Positions 13,081 to 25,116 of a DNA stretch of 45,007 nt are shown here, piece after piece. Source of the stretch: Saccoglossus kowalevskii (Eukaryota > Hemichordata > Enteropneusta > Harrimaniidae); NCBI RefSeq assembly GCF_000003605.2, contig NW_003110728.1, forward strand, positions 1-45,007, written 5' to 3'. Every line of letters starts with the position of its first letter. Position 1 is the stretch's first letter. The position numbers and the translations under genes were made by a program. A model generated the notes under the pieces. That model saw nothing but the letters and a program-made list of their open reading frames with translations. It made no database searches and had not been told where the DNA came from.

Positions 13081-14336
13081 ATTGTTGAAATGGAGTTTAC
13101 ACATTCACTCTAGTTTGACCGGGATAACAGCTCATTGTTGAAATGGAGTTTACACATTCACTCTAGTTTGACCGGGGATAACAGCTCATTGTTGAAATGG
13201 AGTTTACACATTCACTCTAGTTTGACCGGGGATAACAGCTCATTGTTGAAATGGAGTTTACACATTCACTCTAGTTTGACCGGGATAACAGCTCATTGTT
13301 GAAATGGGGTTTACACATTCACTCTAGTTTGACCAGGGGGGGGGAAATAACAGCTCATTGTTGAAATGGAGTTTACACATTCACTCTAGTTTGACCGGGG
13401 GGGGGGGGGTAACAGCTCATTGTTGAAATGGAGTTTACACATTCACTCTAGTTTGACCGGGATAACAGCTCATTGTTGAAATGGAGTTTACACATTCACT
13501 CTAGTTTGACCGGGGATAACAGCTCATTCTTGAAATGGGGTTTACACATTCACTCTAGTTTGACCGGGGATAACAGCTCATTGTTGAAATGGAGTTTACA
13601 CATTCACTCTAGTTTGACCGGGATAACAGCTCATTGTTGAAATGGAGTTTACACATTCACTCTAGTTTGACCGGGGATAACAGCTCATTGTTGAAATGGA
13701 GTTTACACATTCACTCTAGTTTGACCGGGGATAACAGCTCATTGTTGAAATGGAGTTTACACATTCACTCTAGTTTGACCGGGATAATTGTTGAAATGGG
13801 GTTTACACATTCACTCTAGTTTGACCGGGGGGGGGGAATAACAGCTCATTGTTGAATTGGAGTTTACACATTCACTCTAGTTTGACCGGGGGGGGGGATA
13901 ACAGCTCATTGTTGAAATGGAGTTTACACATTCACTCTAGTTTGACCGGGATAACAGCTCATTGTTGAAATGGAGTTTACACATTCACTCTAGTTTGACC
14001 GGGGATAACAGCTCATTCTTGAAATGGGGTTTACACATTCACTCTAGTTTGACCGGGGATAACAGCTCATTGTTGAAATGGAGTTTACACATTCACTCTA
14101 GTTTGACCGGGATAACAGCTCATTGTTGAAATGGAGTTTACACATTCACTCTAGTTTGACCGGGGATAACAGCTCATTGTTGAAATGGGGTTTACACATT
14201 CACTCTAGTTTGACCGGGATAACAGCTCATTGTTGAAATGGAGTTTACACATTCACTCTAGTTTGACCGGGGATAACAGCTCATTGTTGAAATGGAGTTT
14301 ACACATTCACTCTAGTTTGACCGGGATAACAGCTCA
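13081..14336. repeat. 490-bp double-couple module, copy 1
   Basis: A GACCA couple (13336-13344, 13397-13409) is followed by a CATTCTTG/TGGGG unit (C at 13529), three 54-bp units and a 46-mer of the TGGGGTTT type at 13781. A second couple of a different class comes next (13827-13836 and 13888-13897, GACC-Gn-AATAAC), then another CATTCTTG/TGGGG unit (C at 14018). The first tracts are 491 bp apart. Matching modules lie at 23854-24526, 27911-28591 and, in part, 37920-38306. Confidence 0.89.
13781..13826. repeat. 46-bp truncated monomer (example of 13)
   Basis: Thirteen monomers lack seven bases (ACAGCTC or the equivalent) after GGGATA, so GATAACAGCTCATTG becomes GATAATTG. They start at 3391, 7561, 11340, 11709, 13781, 24292, 28355, 28897, 38070, 39804, 41488, 42661 and 44403. 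Those at 7561, 11340 and 42661 read GATACTTG. Those at 13781, 24292, 28355 and 38070 also have TGGGGTTT and lead straight into an expanded G couple. The rest have TGGAGTTT and are followed by a 53-bp unit. Confidence 0.93.
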
Positions 14337-15860
14337 TTGTTGAAATGGAGTTTACACATTCACTCTAGTTTGACCGGGGATAACAGCTCATTGTTGAAAT
14401 GGAGTTTACACATTCACTCTAGTTTGACCGGAGATAACAGCTCATTGTTGAAATGGAGTTTACACATTCACTCTAGTGTGACCGGGGATAACAGCTCATT
14501 GTTGAAATGGAGTTTACACATTCCCTCTAGTTTGACCGGGGATAACAGCTCATTGTTGAAATGGAGTTTACACATTCACTCTAGTGTGACCGGGGATAAC
14601 AGCTCATTGTTGAAATGGAGTTTACACATTCACTCTAGTTTGACCGGGGATAACAGCTCATTGTTGAAATGGAGTTTACACATTCACTCTAGTTTGACCG
14701 GGGATAACAGCTCATTGTTGAAATGGAGTTTACACATTCACTCTAGTTTGACCGGGGATAGCAGCTCATTGTTGAAATGAAGTTTACACATTCACTCTAG
14801 TTTGACCGGGGATAACAGCTCATTGTTGAAATGGAGTTTACACATTCACTCTAGTTTGACCGGGGATAACAGCTCATTGTTGAAATGGAGTTTACACATT
14901 CACTCTAGTTTGACCGGGGATAACAGCTCATTGTTTAAATGGAGTTTACACATTCACTCTAGTTTGACCGGGGATAACAGCTCATTGTTGAAATGGAGTT
15001 TACACATTCACTCTAGTTTGACCGGGGATAACAGCTCATTGTTGAAATGGAGTTTACACATTCACTCTAGTTTGACAGGAGATAACAGCTCATTGTTGAA
15101 ATGGAGTTTACACATTCACTCTAGTGTGACCGGGGATAACAGCTCATTGTTGAAATGGAGTTTACACATTCCCTCTAGTTTGACCGGGGATAACAGCTCA
15201 TTGTTGAAATGGAGTTTACACATTCACTCTAGTGTGACCGGGGATAACAGCTCATTGTTGAAATGGAGTTTACACATTCACTCTAGTTTGACCGGGGATA
15301 ACAGCTCATTGTTGAAATGGAGTTTACACATTCACTCTAGTTTGACCGGGGATAACAGCTCATTGTTGAAATGGAGTTTACACATTCACTCTAGTTTGAC
15401 CGGGGATAACAGCTCATTGTTGAAATGAAGTTTACACATTCACTCTAGTTTGACCGGGGATAACAGCTCATTGTTGAAATGGAGTTTACACATTCACTCT
15501 AGTTTGACCGGGGATAACAGCTCATTGTTGAAATGGAGTTTACACATTCACTCTAGTTTGACCGGGGATAACAGCTCATTGTTTAAATGGAGTTTACACA
15601 TTCACTCTAGTTTGACCGGGGATAACAGCTCATTGTTGAAATGGAGTTTACACATTCACTCTAGTTTGACCGGGGATAACAGCTCATTGTTGAAATGGAG
15701 TTTACACATTCACTCTAGTTTGACCGGGGATAACAGCTCATTGTTGAAATGGAGTTTACACATTCACTCTAGTTTGACCGGGGATAACAGCTCATTGTTG
15801 AAATGGAGTTTACACATTCACTCTAGTTTGACCGGGATAACAGCTCATTGTTGAAATGGA
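14337..15860. repeat. HOR-B with an in-phase 648-bp tandem duplication
   Basis: Two CATTCCC triads lie exactly 648 bp (12 x 54) apart (14519 and 15167). Two AAATGAAG units (TGA at 14778 and 15426) and two TTGTTTAAATGG units (near 14935 and 15583) share the same spacing. This shows a recent tandem duplication of a 12-monomer block consisting only of 54-bp units. The private GTTTAAATGG and GACAGGAGAT variants also occur near 31685 and 31823. Confidence 0.92.
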
Positions 15861-17130
15861 GTTTACACATTCACTCTAGTTTGACCGGGATAACAGCTCA
15901 TTGTTGAAATGGAGTTTACACATTCACTCTAGTTTGACCGGGATAACAGCTCATTGTTGAAATGGAGTTTACACATTCACTCTAGTTTGACCGGGGATAA
16001 CAGCTCATTGTTGAAATGGAGTTTACACATTCACTCTAGTTTGACCGGGGATAACAGCTCATTGTTGAAATGGAGTTTACACATTCACTCTAGTTTGACC
16101 GGGGATACAGCTCATTGTTGAAATGGAGTTTACACATTCCCTCTAGTTTGACCGGGGATAACAGCTCATTGTTGAAATGGAGTTTACACATTCACTCTAG
16201 TGTGACCGGGGATAACAGCTCATTGTTGAAATGGAGTTTACACATTCACTCTAGTTTGACCGGGGATAACAGCTCATTGTTGAAATGGAGTTTACACATT
16301 CACTCTAGTTTGACCGGGGATAACAGCTCATTGTTGAAATGGAGTTTACACATTCACTCTAGTTTGACCGGGGATAACAGCTCATTGTTGAAATGAAGTT
16401 TACACATTCACTCTAGTTTGACCGGGGATAACAGCTCATTGTTGAAATGGAGTTTACACATTCACTCTAGTGTGACCGGGGATAACAGCTCATTGTTGAA
16501 ATGGAGTTTACACATTCACACTAGTTTGACCGGGGATAACAGCTCATTGTTGAAATGGAGTTTACACATTCACTCTAGTTTGACCGGGGATAACAGCTCA
16601 TTGTTGAAATGGAGTTTACACATTCACTCTAGTTTGACTGGGATAACATCTCATTGTTGAAATGGAGTTTACACATTCACTCTAGTTTGACCGGGATAAC
16701 AGCTCATTGTTGAAATGGAGTTTACACATTCACTCTAGTTTGACCGGGGATAACAGCTCATTGTTGAAATGGAGTTTACACATTCACTCTAGTTTGACCG
16801 GGGGGGGGATAACAGCTCATTGTTGAAATGGAGTTTACACATTCACTCTAGTTTGACCGGGATAACAGCTCATTGTTGAAATGGAGTTTACACATTCACT
16901 CTAGTTTGACAGGGGATAACAGCTCATTCTTGAAATGGGGTTTACACATTCACTCTAGTTTGACCGGGGATAACAGCTCATTGTTGAAATGGAGTTTACA
17001 CATTCACTCTAGTTTGACCGGGATAACAGCACATTGTTGAAATGGAGTTTACACATTCACTCTAGTTTGACCGGGGATAACAGCTCATTGTTGAAATGGG
17101 GTTTACACATTCACTCTAGTTTGACCGGGA
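15861..17130. repeat. Higher-order repeat C, copy 3
   Basis: After a GATACAGC deletion unit near 16104 come CATTCCC (16135-16140) and GTGTGACC units, then AAATGAAG (TGA at 16394-16396) and a further GTGTGACC. A CATTCACACTAG variant, two 53-bp units, a single 9-G tract (16800-16808) and a GACAGGGG junction (near 16909) follow. The next unit is CATTCTTG/TGGGG (C at 16929), where other HOR-C copies have an ordinary CATTGTTG/TGGGG unit, suggesting a crossover with the CATTCTTG family. Confidence 0.88.
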
Positions 17131-17350
17131 TAACAGCTCATTGTTGAAATGGAGTTTACACATTCACTCTAGTTTGACCGGGGATACAGCTCATTGTTGA
17201 AAATGGAGTTTACACATTCACTCTAGTTTGACCGGGGATAACAGCTCATTGTTGAAATGGAGTTTACACATTCACTCTAGTGTGACCGGGGATAAACAGC
17301 TCATTGTTGAAATGGAGTTTACACATTCCCTCTAGTTTGACCGGGATTAA
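17131..17350. repeat. Cluster of single-base indels in consecutive monomers
   Basis: Within about 170 bp the array has GATACAGC (one A lost, 17183), TTGAAAATGG (one A gained, near 17200), GATAAACAGC (one A gained, near 17293) and GGGATTAACAGC (near 17343). Such indels are rare elsewhere. The order around them, GTGTGACC at 17281 then CATTCCC at 17325, is normal for a triad. Confidence 0.8.
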
Positions 17351-18603
17351 CAGCTCATTGTTGAAATGGAGTTTACACATTCACTCTAGTGTGACCGGGG
17401 ATAACAGCTCATTGTTGAAATGGAGTTTACACATTCACTCTAGTTTGACCGGGGATAACAGCTCATTGTTGAAATGGAGTTTACACATTCACTCTAGTTT
17501 GACCGGGGATAACAGCTCATTGTTGAAATGGAGTTTACACATTCACTCTAGTTTGACCGGGATAACAGCTCATTGTTGAAATGGAGTTTACACATTCACT
17601 CTAGTTTGACCGGGGATAACAGCTCATTGTTGAAATGGAGTTTACACATTCACTCTAGTTTGACCGGGGATAACAGCTCATTGTTGAAATGGAGTTTACA
17701 CATTCACTCTAGTTTGACCGGGGATAACAGCTCATTGTTGAAATGGAGTTTACACATTCACTCTAGTTTGACCGGGATAACAGCTCATTGTTGAAATGGA
17801 GTTTACACATTCACTCTAGTTTGACCGGGGATAACAGCTCATTGTTGAAATGGAGTTTACACATTCACTCTAGTTTGACCGGGGATAACAGCTCATTGTT
17901 GAAATGGAGTTTACACATTCACTCTAGTGTGACCGGGGATAACAGCTCATTGTTGAAATGGAGTTTACACATTCCCTCTAGTTTGACCGGGGATAACAGC
18001 TCATTGTTGAAATGGAGTTTACACATTCACTCTAGTGTGACCGGGGATAACAGCTCATTGTTGAAATGGAGTTTACACATTCACTCTAGTTTGACCGGGG
18101 ATAACAGCTCATTGTTGAAATGGAGTTTACACATTCACTCTAGTTTGACCGGGGATAACAGCTCATTGTTGAAATGGAGTTTACACATTCACTCTAGTTT
18201 GACCGGGGATAACAGCTCATTGTTGAAATGGAGTTTACACATTCACTCTAGTTTGACCGGAGATAACAGCTCATTGTTGAAATGGAGTTTACACATTCAC
18301 TCTAGTGTGACCGGGGATAACAGCTCATTGTTGAAATGGAGTTTACACATTCCCTCTAGTTTGACCGGGGATAACAGCTCATTGTTGAAATGGAGTTTAC
18401 ACATTCACTCTAGTGTGACCGGGGATAACAGCTCATTGTTGAAATGGAGTTTACACATTCACTCTAGTTTGACCGGGGATAACAGCTCATTGTTGAAATG
18501 GAGTTTACACATTCACTCTAGTTTGACCGGGGATAACAGCTCATTGTTGAAATGGAGTTTACACATTCACTCTAGTTTGACCGGGATAACAGCTCATTGT
18601 TGA
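17351..18603. repeat. Doubled CATTCCC triad block, 378-bp spacing
   Basis: Two full GTGTGACC / CATTCCC / GTGTGACC triads have CATTCCC at 17970 and 18348, 378 bp (7 x 54) apart. They sit within 17788-18603, one of the longest runs of pure 54-bp units. The corresponding block at 32090-32774 has the two triads 324 bp (6 x 54) apart, so the two differ by exactly one monomer. Confidence 0.9.
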
Positions 18604-19310
18604 AATGGAGTTTACACATTCACTCTAGTTTGACCGGGGATAACAGCTCATTGTTGAAATGGAGTTTACACATTCACTCTAGTTTTGACCGGGATAACAG
18701 CTCATTGTTGAAATGGGGTTTACACATTCACTCTAGTTTGACCAGGGGGGGGGGAATAACAGCTCATTGTTGAAATGGAGTTTACACATTCACTCTAGTT
18801 TGACCGGGGGGGGGGGGATAACAGCTCATTGTTGAAATGGAGTTTACACATTCACTCTAGTTTGACCGGGATAACAGCTCATTGTTGAAATGGAGTTTAC
18901 ACATTCACTCTAGTTTGACCGGGGATAACAGCTCATTGTTGAAATGGAGTTTACACATTCACTCTAGTTTGACCGGGGATAACAGCTCATTCTTGAAATG
19001 GGGTTTACACATTCACTCTAGTTTGACCGGGGATAACAGCTCATTGTTGAAATGGAGTTTACACATTCACTCTAGTTTGACCGGGATAACAGCTCATTGT
19101 TGAAATGGAGTTTACACATTCACTCTAGTTTGACCGGGGATAACAGCTCATTGTTGAAATGGGGTTTACACATTCACTCTAGTTTGACTGGGATAACAGC
19201 TCATTGTTGAAATGGAGTTTACACATTCACTCTAGTTTGACCGGGGATAACAGCTCATTGTTGAAATGGAGTTTACACATTCACTCTAGTTTGACCGGGA
19301 TAACAGCTCA
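18604..19310. repeat. GACCA-type couple with CATTCTTG and GACTGGG units
   Basis: The couple is 18745-18754 (10 G) and 18806-18817 (12 G). Then come CATTCTTG/TGGGG (C at 18992) and a GACTGGG junction near 19187. This is the right-hand part of HOR-A without its 46-mer and AAACGG half. An AGTTTTGACC insertion lies near 18683. Confidence 0.88.
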
Positions 19311-20268
19311 TTGTTGAAATGGAGTTTACACATTCACTCTAGTTTGACCGGGGATAACAGCTCATTGTTGAAATGGAGTTTACACATTCACTCTAGTTTG
19401 ACCGGAGATAACAGCTCATTGTTGAAATGGAGTTTACACATTCACTCTAGTGTGACCGGGGATAACAGCTCATTGTTGAAATGGAGTTTACACATTCCCT
19501 CTAGTTTGACCGGGGATAACAGCTCATTGTTGAAATGGAGTTTACACATTCACTCTAGTTTGACCGGAGATAACAGCTCATTGTTGAAATGGAGTTTACA
19601 CATTCACTCTAGTTTGACCGGGATAACAGCTCATTGTTGAAATGGAGTTTACACATTCACTCTAGTTTGACCGGGATAACAGCTCATTGTTGAAATGGAG
19701 TTTACACATTCAGTCTAGTTTGACCGGGGATAACAGCTCATTGTTGAAATGGAGTTTACACATTCACTCTAGTTTGACCGGGGATAACAGCTCATTGTTG
19801 AAATGGAGTTTACACATTCACTCTAGTTTGACCTGGATAACAGCTCATTGTTGAAATGGGGTTTACACATTCACTCTAGTTTGACCAGGGGGGGGGAATA
19901 ACAGCTCATTGTTGAAATGGAGTTTACACATTCACTCTAGTTTGACCGGGGGGGGGGTAACAGCTCATTGTTGAAATGGAGTTTACACATTCACTCTAGT
20001 TTGACCGGGATAACAGCTCATTGTTGAAATGGAGTTTACACATTCACTCTAGTTTGACCGGGGATAACAGCTCATTCTTGAAATGGGGTTTACACATTCA
20101 CTCTAGTTTGACCGGGGATAACAGCTCATTGTTGAAATGGAGTTTACACATTCACTCTAGTTCGACCGGGATAACAGCTCATTGTTGAAATGGAGTTTAC
20201 ACATTCACTCTAGTTTGACCGGGGATAACAGCTCATTGTTGAAATAGAGTTTACACATTCACTCTAGT
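19311..20268. repeat. CATTCCC unit block and GACCA-type couple
   Basis: GACCGGAGAT, GTGTGACC and CATTCCC (19489-19494) occur in order, but the second GTGTGACC is absent. A CATTCAGTCTAG variant near 19709 and a GACCTGGAT junction near 19832 precede a couple at 19888-19896 and 19948-19957. A CATTCTTG/TGGGG unit (C at 20077), a TTCGACC variant near 20161 and an AAATAGAG unit (TAG at 20245-20247) follow. Confidence 0.87.
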
Positions 20269-20619
20269 TTGACCGGGGATAACAGCTCATTGTTGAAATG
20301 GAGTTTACACATTCACTCTAGTTTGACCGGGGATAACAGCTCATTGTTGAAATGGAGTTTACACATTCACTCTAGTTTGACCGGGGATAACAGCTCATTG
20401 TTGAAATGGAGTTTACACATTCACTCTGGTTTGACCGGGGATAACAGCTCATTGTTGAAATGGGGTTTACACATTCACTCTAGTTTGACCGGGGATAACA
20501 GCTCATTGTTGAAATGGGGTTTACACATTCACTCTAGTTTGACCGGGGATAACAGCTCTTTGTTGAAATGGAGTTTACACATTCACTCTAGTTTGACTGG
20601 GATAACAGCTCATTGTTGA
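20269..20619. repeat. GGTTTGACC module, copy 3 (shortened)
   Basis: One CTCTGGTTTG unit, two TGGGGTTT units and an AGCTCTTTG unit occur in the same order as the ends of the modules at 236-673 and 5838-6275. The GTTAAAATGG unit and the first CTCTGGTTTG unit are missing. As at 673, an AAATGAAG unit follows (TGA at 20622-20624). Confidence 0.87.
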
Positions 20620-23300
20620 AATGAAGTTTACACATTCACTCTAGTTTGACCGGGGATAACAGCTCATTGTTGAAATGGAGTTTACACATTCACTCTAGTT
20701 TGACCGGGATAACAGCTCATTGTTGAAATGGGGTTTACACATTCACTCTAGTTTGACCGGGATTACAGCTCATTGTTGAAATGGAGTTTACACATTCACT
20801 CTAGTTTGACCGGGATAACAGCTCATTGTTGAAATGGAGTTTACACATTCACTCTAGTTTGACGGGGATAACAGCTCATTGTTGAAATGGAGTTTACACA
20901 TTCACTCTAGTTTGACCGGAATAACAGCTCATTGTTGAAATGGAGTTTACACATTCACTCTAGTTTGACCGGAGATAACAGCTCATTGTTGAAATGGAGT
21001 TTACACATTCACTCTAGTTTGACCGGGGATAACAGCTCATTGTTGAAATGGAGTTTACACATTCACTCTAGTTTGACCGGGGATAACAGCTCATTGTTGA
21101 AATGGAGTTTACACATTCACTCTAGTTTGACCGGGATAACAGCTCATTGTTGAAATGGAGTTTACACATTCACTCTAGTTTGACCGGGGATAACAGCTCA
21201 TTGTTGAAATGGAGTTTACACATTCACTCTAGTTTGACCGGGGATAACAGCTCATTGTTGAAATGGAGTTTACACATTCACTCTAGTTTGACCGGGGATA
21301 ACAGCTCATTGTTGAAATGGGGTTTACACATTCACTCTAGTTTGACCGGGGATAACAGCTCATTGTTGAAATGGGGTTTACACATTCACTCTAGTTTGAC
21401 CGGGGATAACAGCTCATTGTTGAAATGGAGTTTACACATTCACTCTAGTTTGACCGGGATAACAGCTCATTGTTGAAATGGAGTTTACACATTCACTCTA
21501 GTTTGACCGGGGATAACAGCTCATTGTTGAAATGGAGTTTACACATTCACTCTAGTTTGACCGGGATAACAGCTCATTGTTGAAATGGGGTTTACACATT
21601 CACTCTAGTTTGACCGGGATAACAGCTCATTGTTGAAATGGAGTTTACACATTCACTCTAGTTTGACCGGGATAACAGCTCATTGTTGAAATGGAGTTTA
21701 CACATTCACTCTAGTTTGACGGGGATAACAGCTCATTGTTGAAATGGAGTTTACACATTCACTCTAGTTTGACCGGGATAACAGCTCATTGTTGAAATGG
21801 AGTTTACACATTCACTCTAGTTTGACGGGGATAACAGCTCATTGTTGAAATGGAGTTTACACATTCACTCTAGTTTGACCGGGATAACAGCTCATTGTTG
21901 AAATGGAGTTTACACATTCACTCTAGTTTGACCGGAGATAACAGCTCATTGTTGAAATGGAGTTTACACATTCACTCTAGTTTGACCGGGGATAACAGCT
22001 TATTGTTGAAATGGAGTTTACACATTCACTCTAGTTTGACCGGGGATAACAGCTCATTGTTGAAATGGAGTTTACACATTCACTCTAGTTTGACCGGGAT
22101 AACAGCTCATTGTTGAAATGGGGTTTACACATTCACTCTAGTTTGACCGGAGATAACAGCTCATTGTTGAAATGGAGTTTACACATTCACTCTAGTTTGA
22201 CCGGGGATAACAGCTCATTGTTGAAATGGAGTTTACACATTCACTCTAGTTGACCGGGGATAACAGCTCATTGTTGAAATGGAGTTTACACATTCACTCT
22301 AGTTTGACCGGGGATAACAGCTCATTGTTGAAATGGGGTTTACACATTCACTCTAGTTTGACCGGGGATAACAGCTCATTGTTGAAATGGGGTTTACACA
22401 TTCACTCTAGTTTGACCGGGGATAACAGCTCATTGTTGAAATGGAGTTTACACATTCACTCTAGTTTGACCGGGATAACAGCTCATTGTTGAAATGGAGT
22501 TTACACATTCACTCTAGTTTGACCGGGGATAACAGCTCATTGTTGAAATGGAGTTTACACATTCACTCTAGTTTGACCGGGATAACAGCTCATTGTTGAA
22601 ATGGGGTTTACACATTCACTCTAGTTTGACCGGGATAACAGCTCATTGTTGAAATGGAGTTTACACATTCACTCTAGTTTGACCGGGATAACAGCTCATT
22701 GTTGAAATGGAGTTTACACATTCACTCTAGTTTGACGGGGATAACAGCTCATTGTTGAAATGGAGTTTACACATTCACTCTAGTTTGACCGGGATAACAG
22801 CTCATTGTTGAAATGGAGTTTACACATTCACTCTAGTTTGACCGGGGATAACAGCTCATTGTTGAAATGGGGTTTACACATTCACTCTAGTTTGACCGGG
22901 ATAACAGCTCATTGTTGAAATGGAGTTTACACATTCACTCTAGTTTGACGGGGATAATAGCTCATTGTTGAAATGGAGTTTACACATTCACTCTAGTTTG
23001 ACCGGGATAACAGCTCATGGTTGAAATGGGGTTTACACATTCACTCTAGTTTAACAGCTCATTGTTGAAATGGAGTTTACACATTCACTCTAGTTTGACC
23101 GGAGATAACAGCTCATTGTTGAAATGGAGTTTACACATTCACTCTAGTTTGACCGGGGATAACAGCTTATTGTTGAAATGGAGTTTACACATTCACTCTA
23201 GTTTGACCGGGGATAACAGCTCATTGTTGAAATGGAGTTTACACATTCACTCTAGTTTGACCGGGATAACAGCTCATTGTTGAAATGGAGTTTACACATT
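20620..23300. repeat. Higher-order repeat D: 53-bp-rich, GACGGGG junctions
   Basis: Blocks ending in two TGGGGTTT units are followed by a set rich in 53-bp units with TGGGGTTT and GACGGGGATAAC junctions near 20863, 21719, 21826, 22735, 22949 and 23312. The AGCTTATTG variant near 21998 recurs near 23166 (about 1,167 bp away) and near 25448. No expanded G tract of 6 or more occurs from 19958 to 23853, the longest G-tract-free stretch in the window. A 9- or 10-bp deletion fuses AGTTT to AACAGC at 23049-23056. Confidence 0.86.
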
Positions 23301-24905
23301 CACTCTAGTTTGACGGGGATAATAGCTCATTGTTGAAATGGAGTTTACACATTCACTCTAGTTTGACCGGAAATAACAGCTCATTGTTGAAATGGAGTTT
23401 ACACATTCACTCTAGTGTGACCGGGGATAACAGCTCATTGTTGAAATGGAGTTTACACATTCCCTCTAGTTTGACCGGGGATAACAGCTCATTGTTGAAA
23501 TGGAGTTTACACATTCACTCTAGTGTGACCGGGGATAACAGCTCATTGTTGAAATGGAGTTTACACATTCACTCTAGTTTGACCGGGGATAACAGCTCAT
23601 TGTTGAAATGGAGTTTACACATTCACTCTAGTTTGACCGGGATAACAGCTCATTGTTGAAATGGAGTTTACACATTCACTCTAGTTTGACCGGGGATAAC
23701 AGCTCATTGTTGAAATGGAGTTTACACATTCACTCTAGTTTGACCGGGGATAACAGCTCATTGTTGAAATGGAGTTTACACATTCACTCTAGTTTGACCG
23801 GGATAACAGCTCATTGTTGAAATGGGGTTTACACATTCACTCTAGTTTGACCAGGGGGGGGATAACAGCTCATTGTTGAAATGGAGTTTACACATTCACT
23901 CTAGTTTGACCGGGGGGGGGTAACAGCTCATTGTTGAAATGGAGTTTACACATTCACTCTAGTTTGACCGGGATAACAGCTCATTGTTGAAATGGAGTTT
24001 ACACATTCACTCTAGTTTGACCGGGGATAACAGCTCATTCTTGAAATGGGGTTTACACATTCACTCTAGTTTGACCGGGGATAACAGCTCATTGTTGAAA
24101 TGGAGTTTACACATTCACTCTAGTTTGACCGGGATAACAGCTCGTTGTTGAAATGGAGTTTACACATTCACTCTAGTTTGACCGGGGATAACAGCTCATT
24201 GTTGAAATGGAGTTTACACATTCACTCTAGTTTGACCGGGGATAACAGCTCATTGTTGAAATGGAGTTTACACATTCACTCTAGTTTGACCGGGATAATT
24301 GTTGAAATGGGGTTTACACATTCACTCTAGTTTGACCGGGGGGGGGAATAACAGCTCATTGTTGAAATGGAGTTTACACATTCACTCTAGTTTGACCGGG
24401 GGGGGATAACAGCTCATTGTTGAAATGGAGTTTACACATTCACTCTAGTTTGACCGGGATAACAGCTCATTGTTGAAATGGAGTTTACACATTCACTCTA
24501 GTTTGACCGGGGATAACAGCTCATTCTTGAAATGGGGTTTACACATTCACTCTAGTTTGACCGGGGATAACAGCTCATTGTTGAAATGGAGTTTACACAT
24601 TCACTCTAGTTTGACCGGGATAACAGCTCATTGTTGAAATGGAGTTTACACATTCACTCTAGTTTGACCGGGGATAACAGCTCATTGTTGAAATGGAGTT
24701 TACACATTCACTCTAGTTTGACCGGGGATAACAGCTCATTGTTGAAATGGAGTTTACACATTCACTCTAGTTTGACCGGGATAACAGCTCATTGTTGAAA
24801 TGGGGTTTACACATTCACTCTAGTTTGACAAGGGGGGGGGGAATAACAGCTCATTGTTGAAATGGAGTTTACACATTCACTCTAGTTTGACCGGGGGGGG
24901 GGGGG
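23301..24905. repeat. CATTCCC triad then 490-bp double-couple module, copy 2
   Basis: A triad (CATTCCC at 23457-23462) leads to a GACCA couple (23854-23861, 23912-23920), CATTCTTG/TGGGG (C at 24040), a private CTCGTTG unit near 24143, the 46-mer at 24292, a second couple (24338-24346, 24398-24405) and CATTCTTG/TGGGG (C at 24526). A third couple follows at 24832-24841 (GACAA type) and 24893-24905 (13 G). The CTCGTTG variant is shared with 28206 and 37921 but not with the copy near 13630. Confidence 0.9.
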
Positions 24906-25116
24906 CAACGGCTAATTGGTGATATGGAGTTTACACATTCACTCCAGGTTGACCGGGATAACGGCTCATTGGTGAATTGGACTTTACCCCTTCACTCTAG
25001 TTTGACCGGGGATAATAGCTCATTCGTGATATGGGGTTTACACATTCACTCAAGTTTGACCGGGGATAACAGCTCATTGTTGAAATGGAGTTTACCCATT
25101 CACTCCAGTTTGACCG
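24906..25116. repeat. Strongly diverged monomer patch
   Basis: Four consecutive monomers carry about 7, 6, 6 and 2 substitutions from the consensus, against 0-2 in almost all other units. The first begins CAACGGCTAATTGGTGATATGG directly after a 13-G tract; the second has ACGGC, TTGGTGAATTGG and TTACCCCTTC; the third has AATAGC and CATTCGTGATATGG; the fourth has TTACCCATTC and CTCCAG. Several changes are shared: ACGGC and TTGGTGA by units 1 and 2, GTGATATGG by units 1 and 3, CTCCAG by units 1 and 4. Spacing remains monomeric. It is best read as an older or introgressed variant block. Confidence 0.85.

Noticed and set aside
17788-18603. Long + strand reading frames (up to 271 codons) as genes for an 18-residue-repeat protein
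   Set aside because: They exist only because 54 is divisible by three. They start at TTG, lack ATG in the consensus frame, have no leader or unique domain, end wherever a 53-bp unit or AAATGAAG falls, and recur dozens of times with unconstrained changes.
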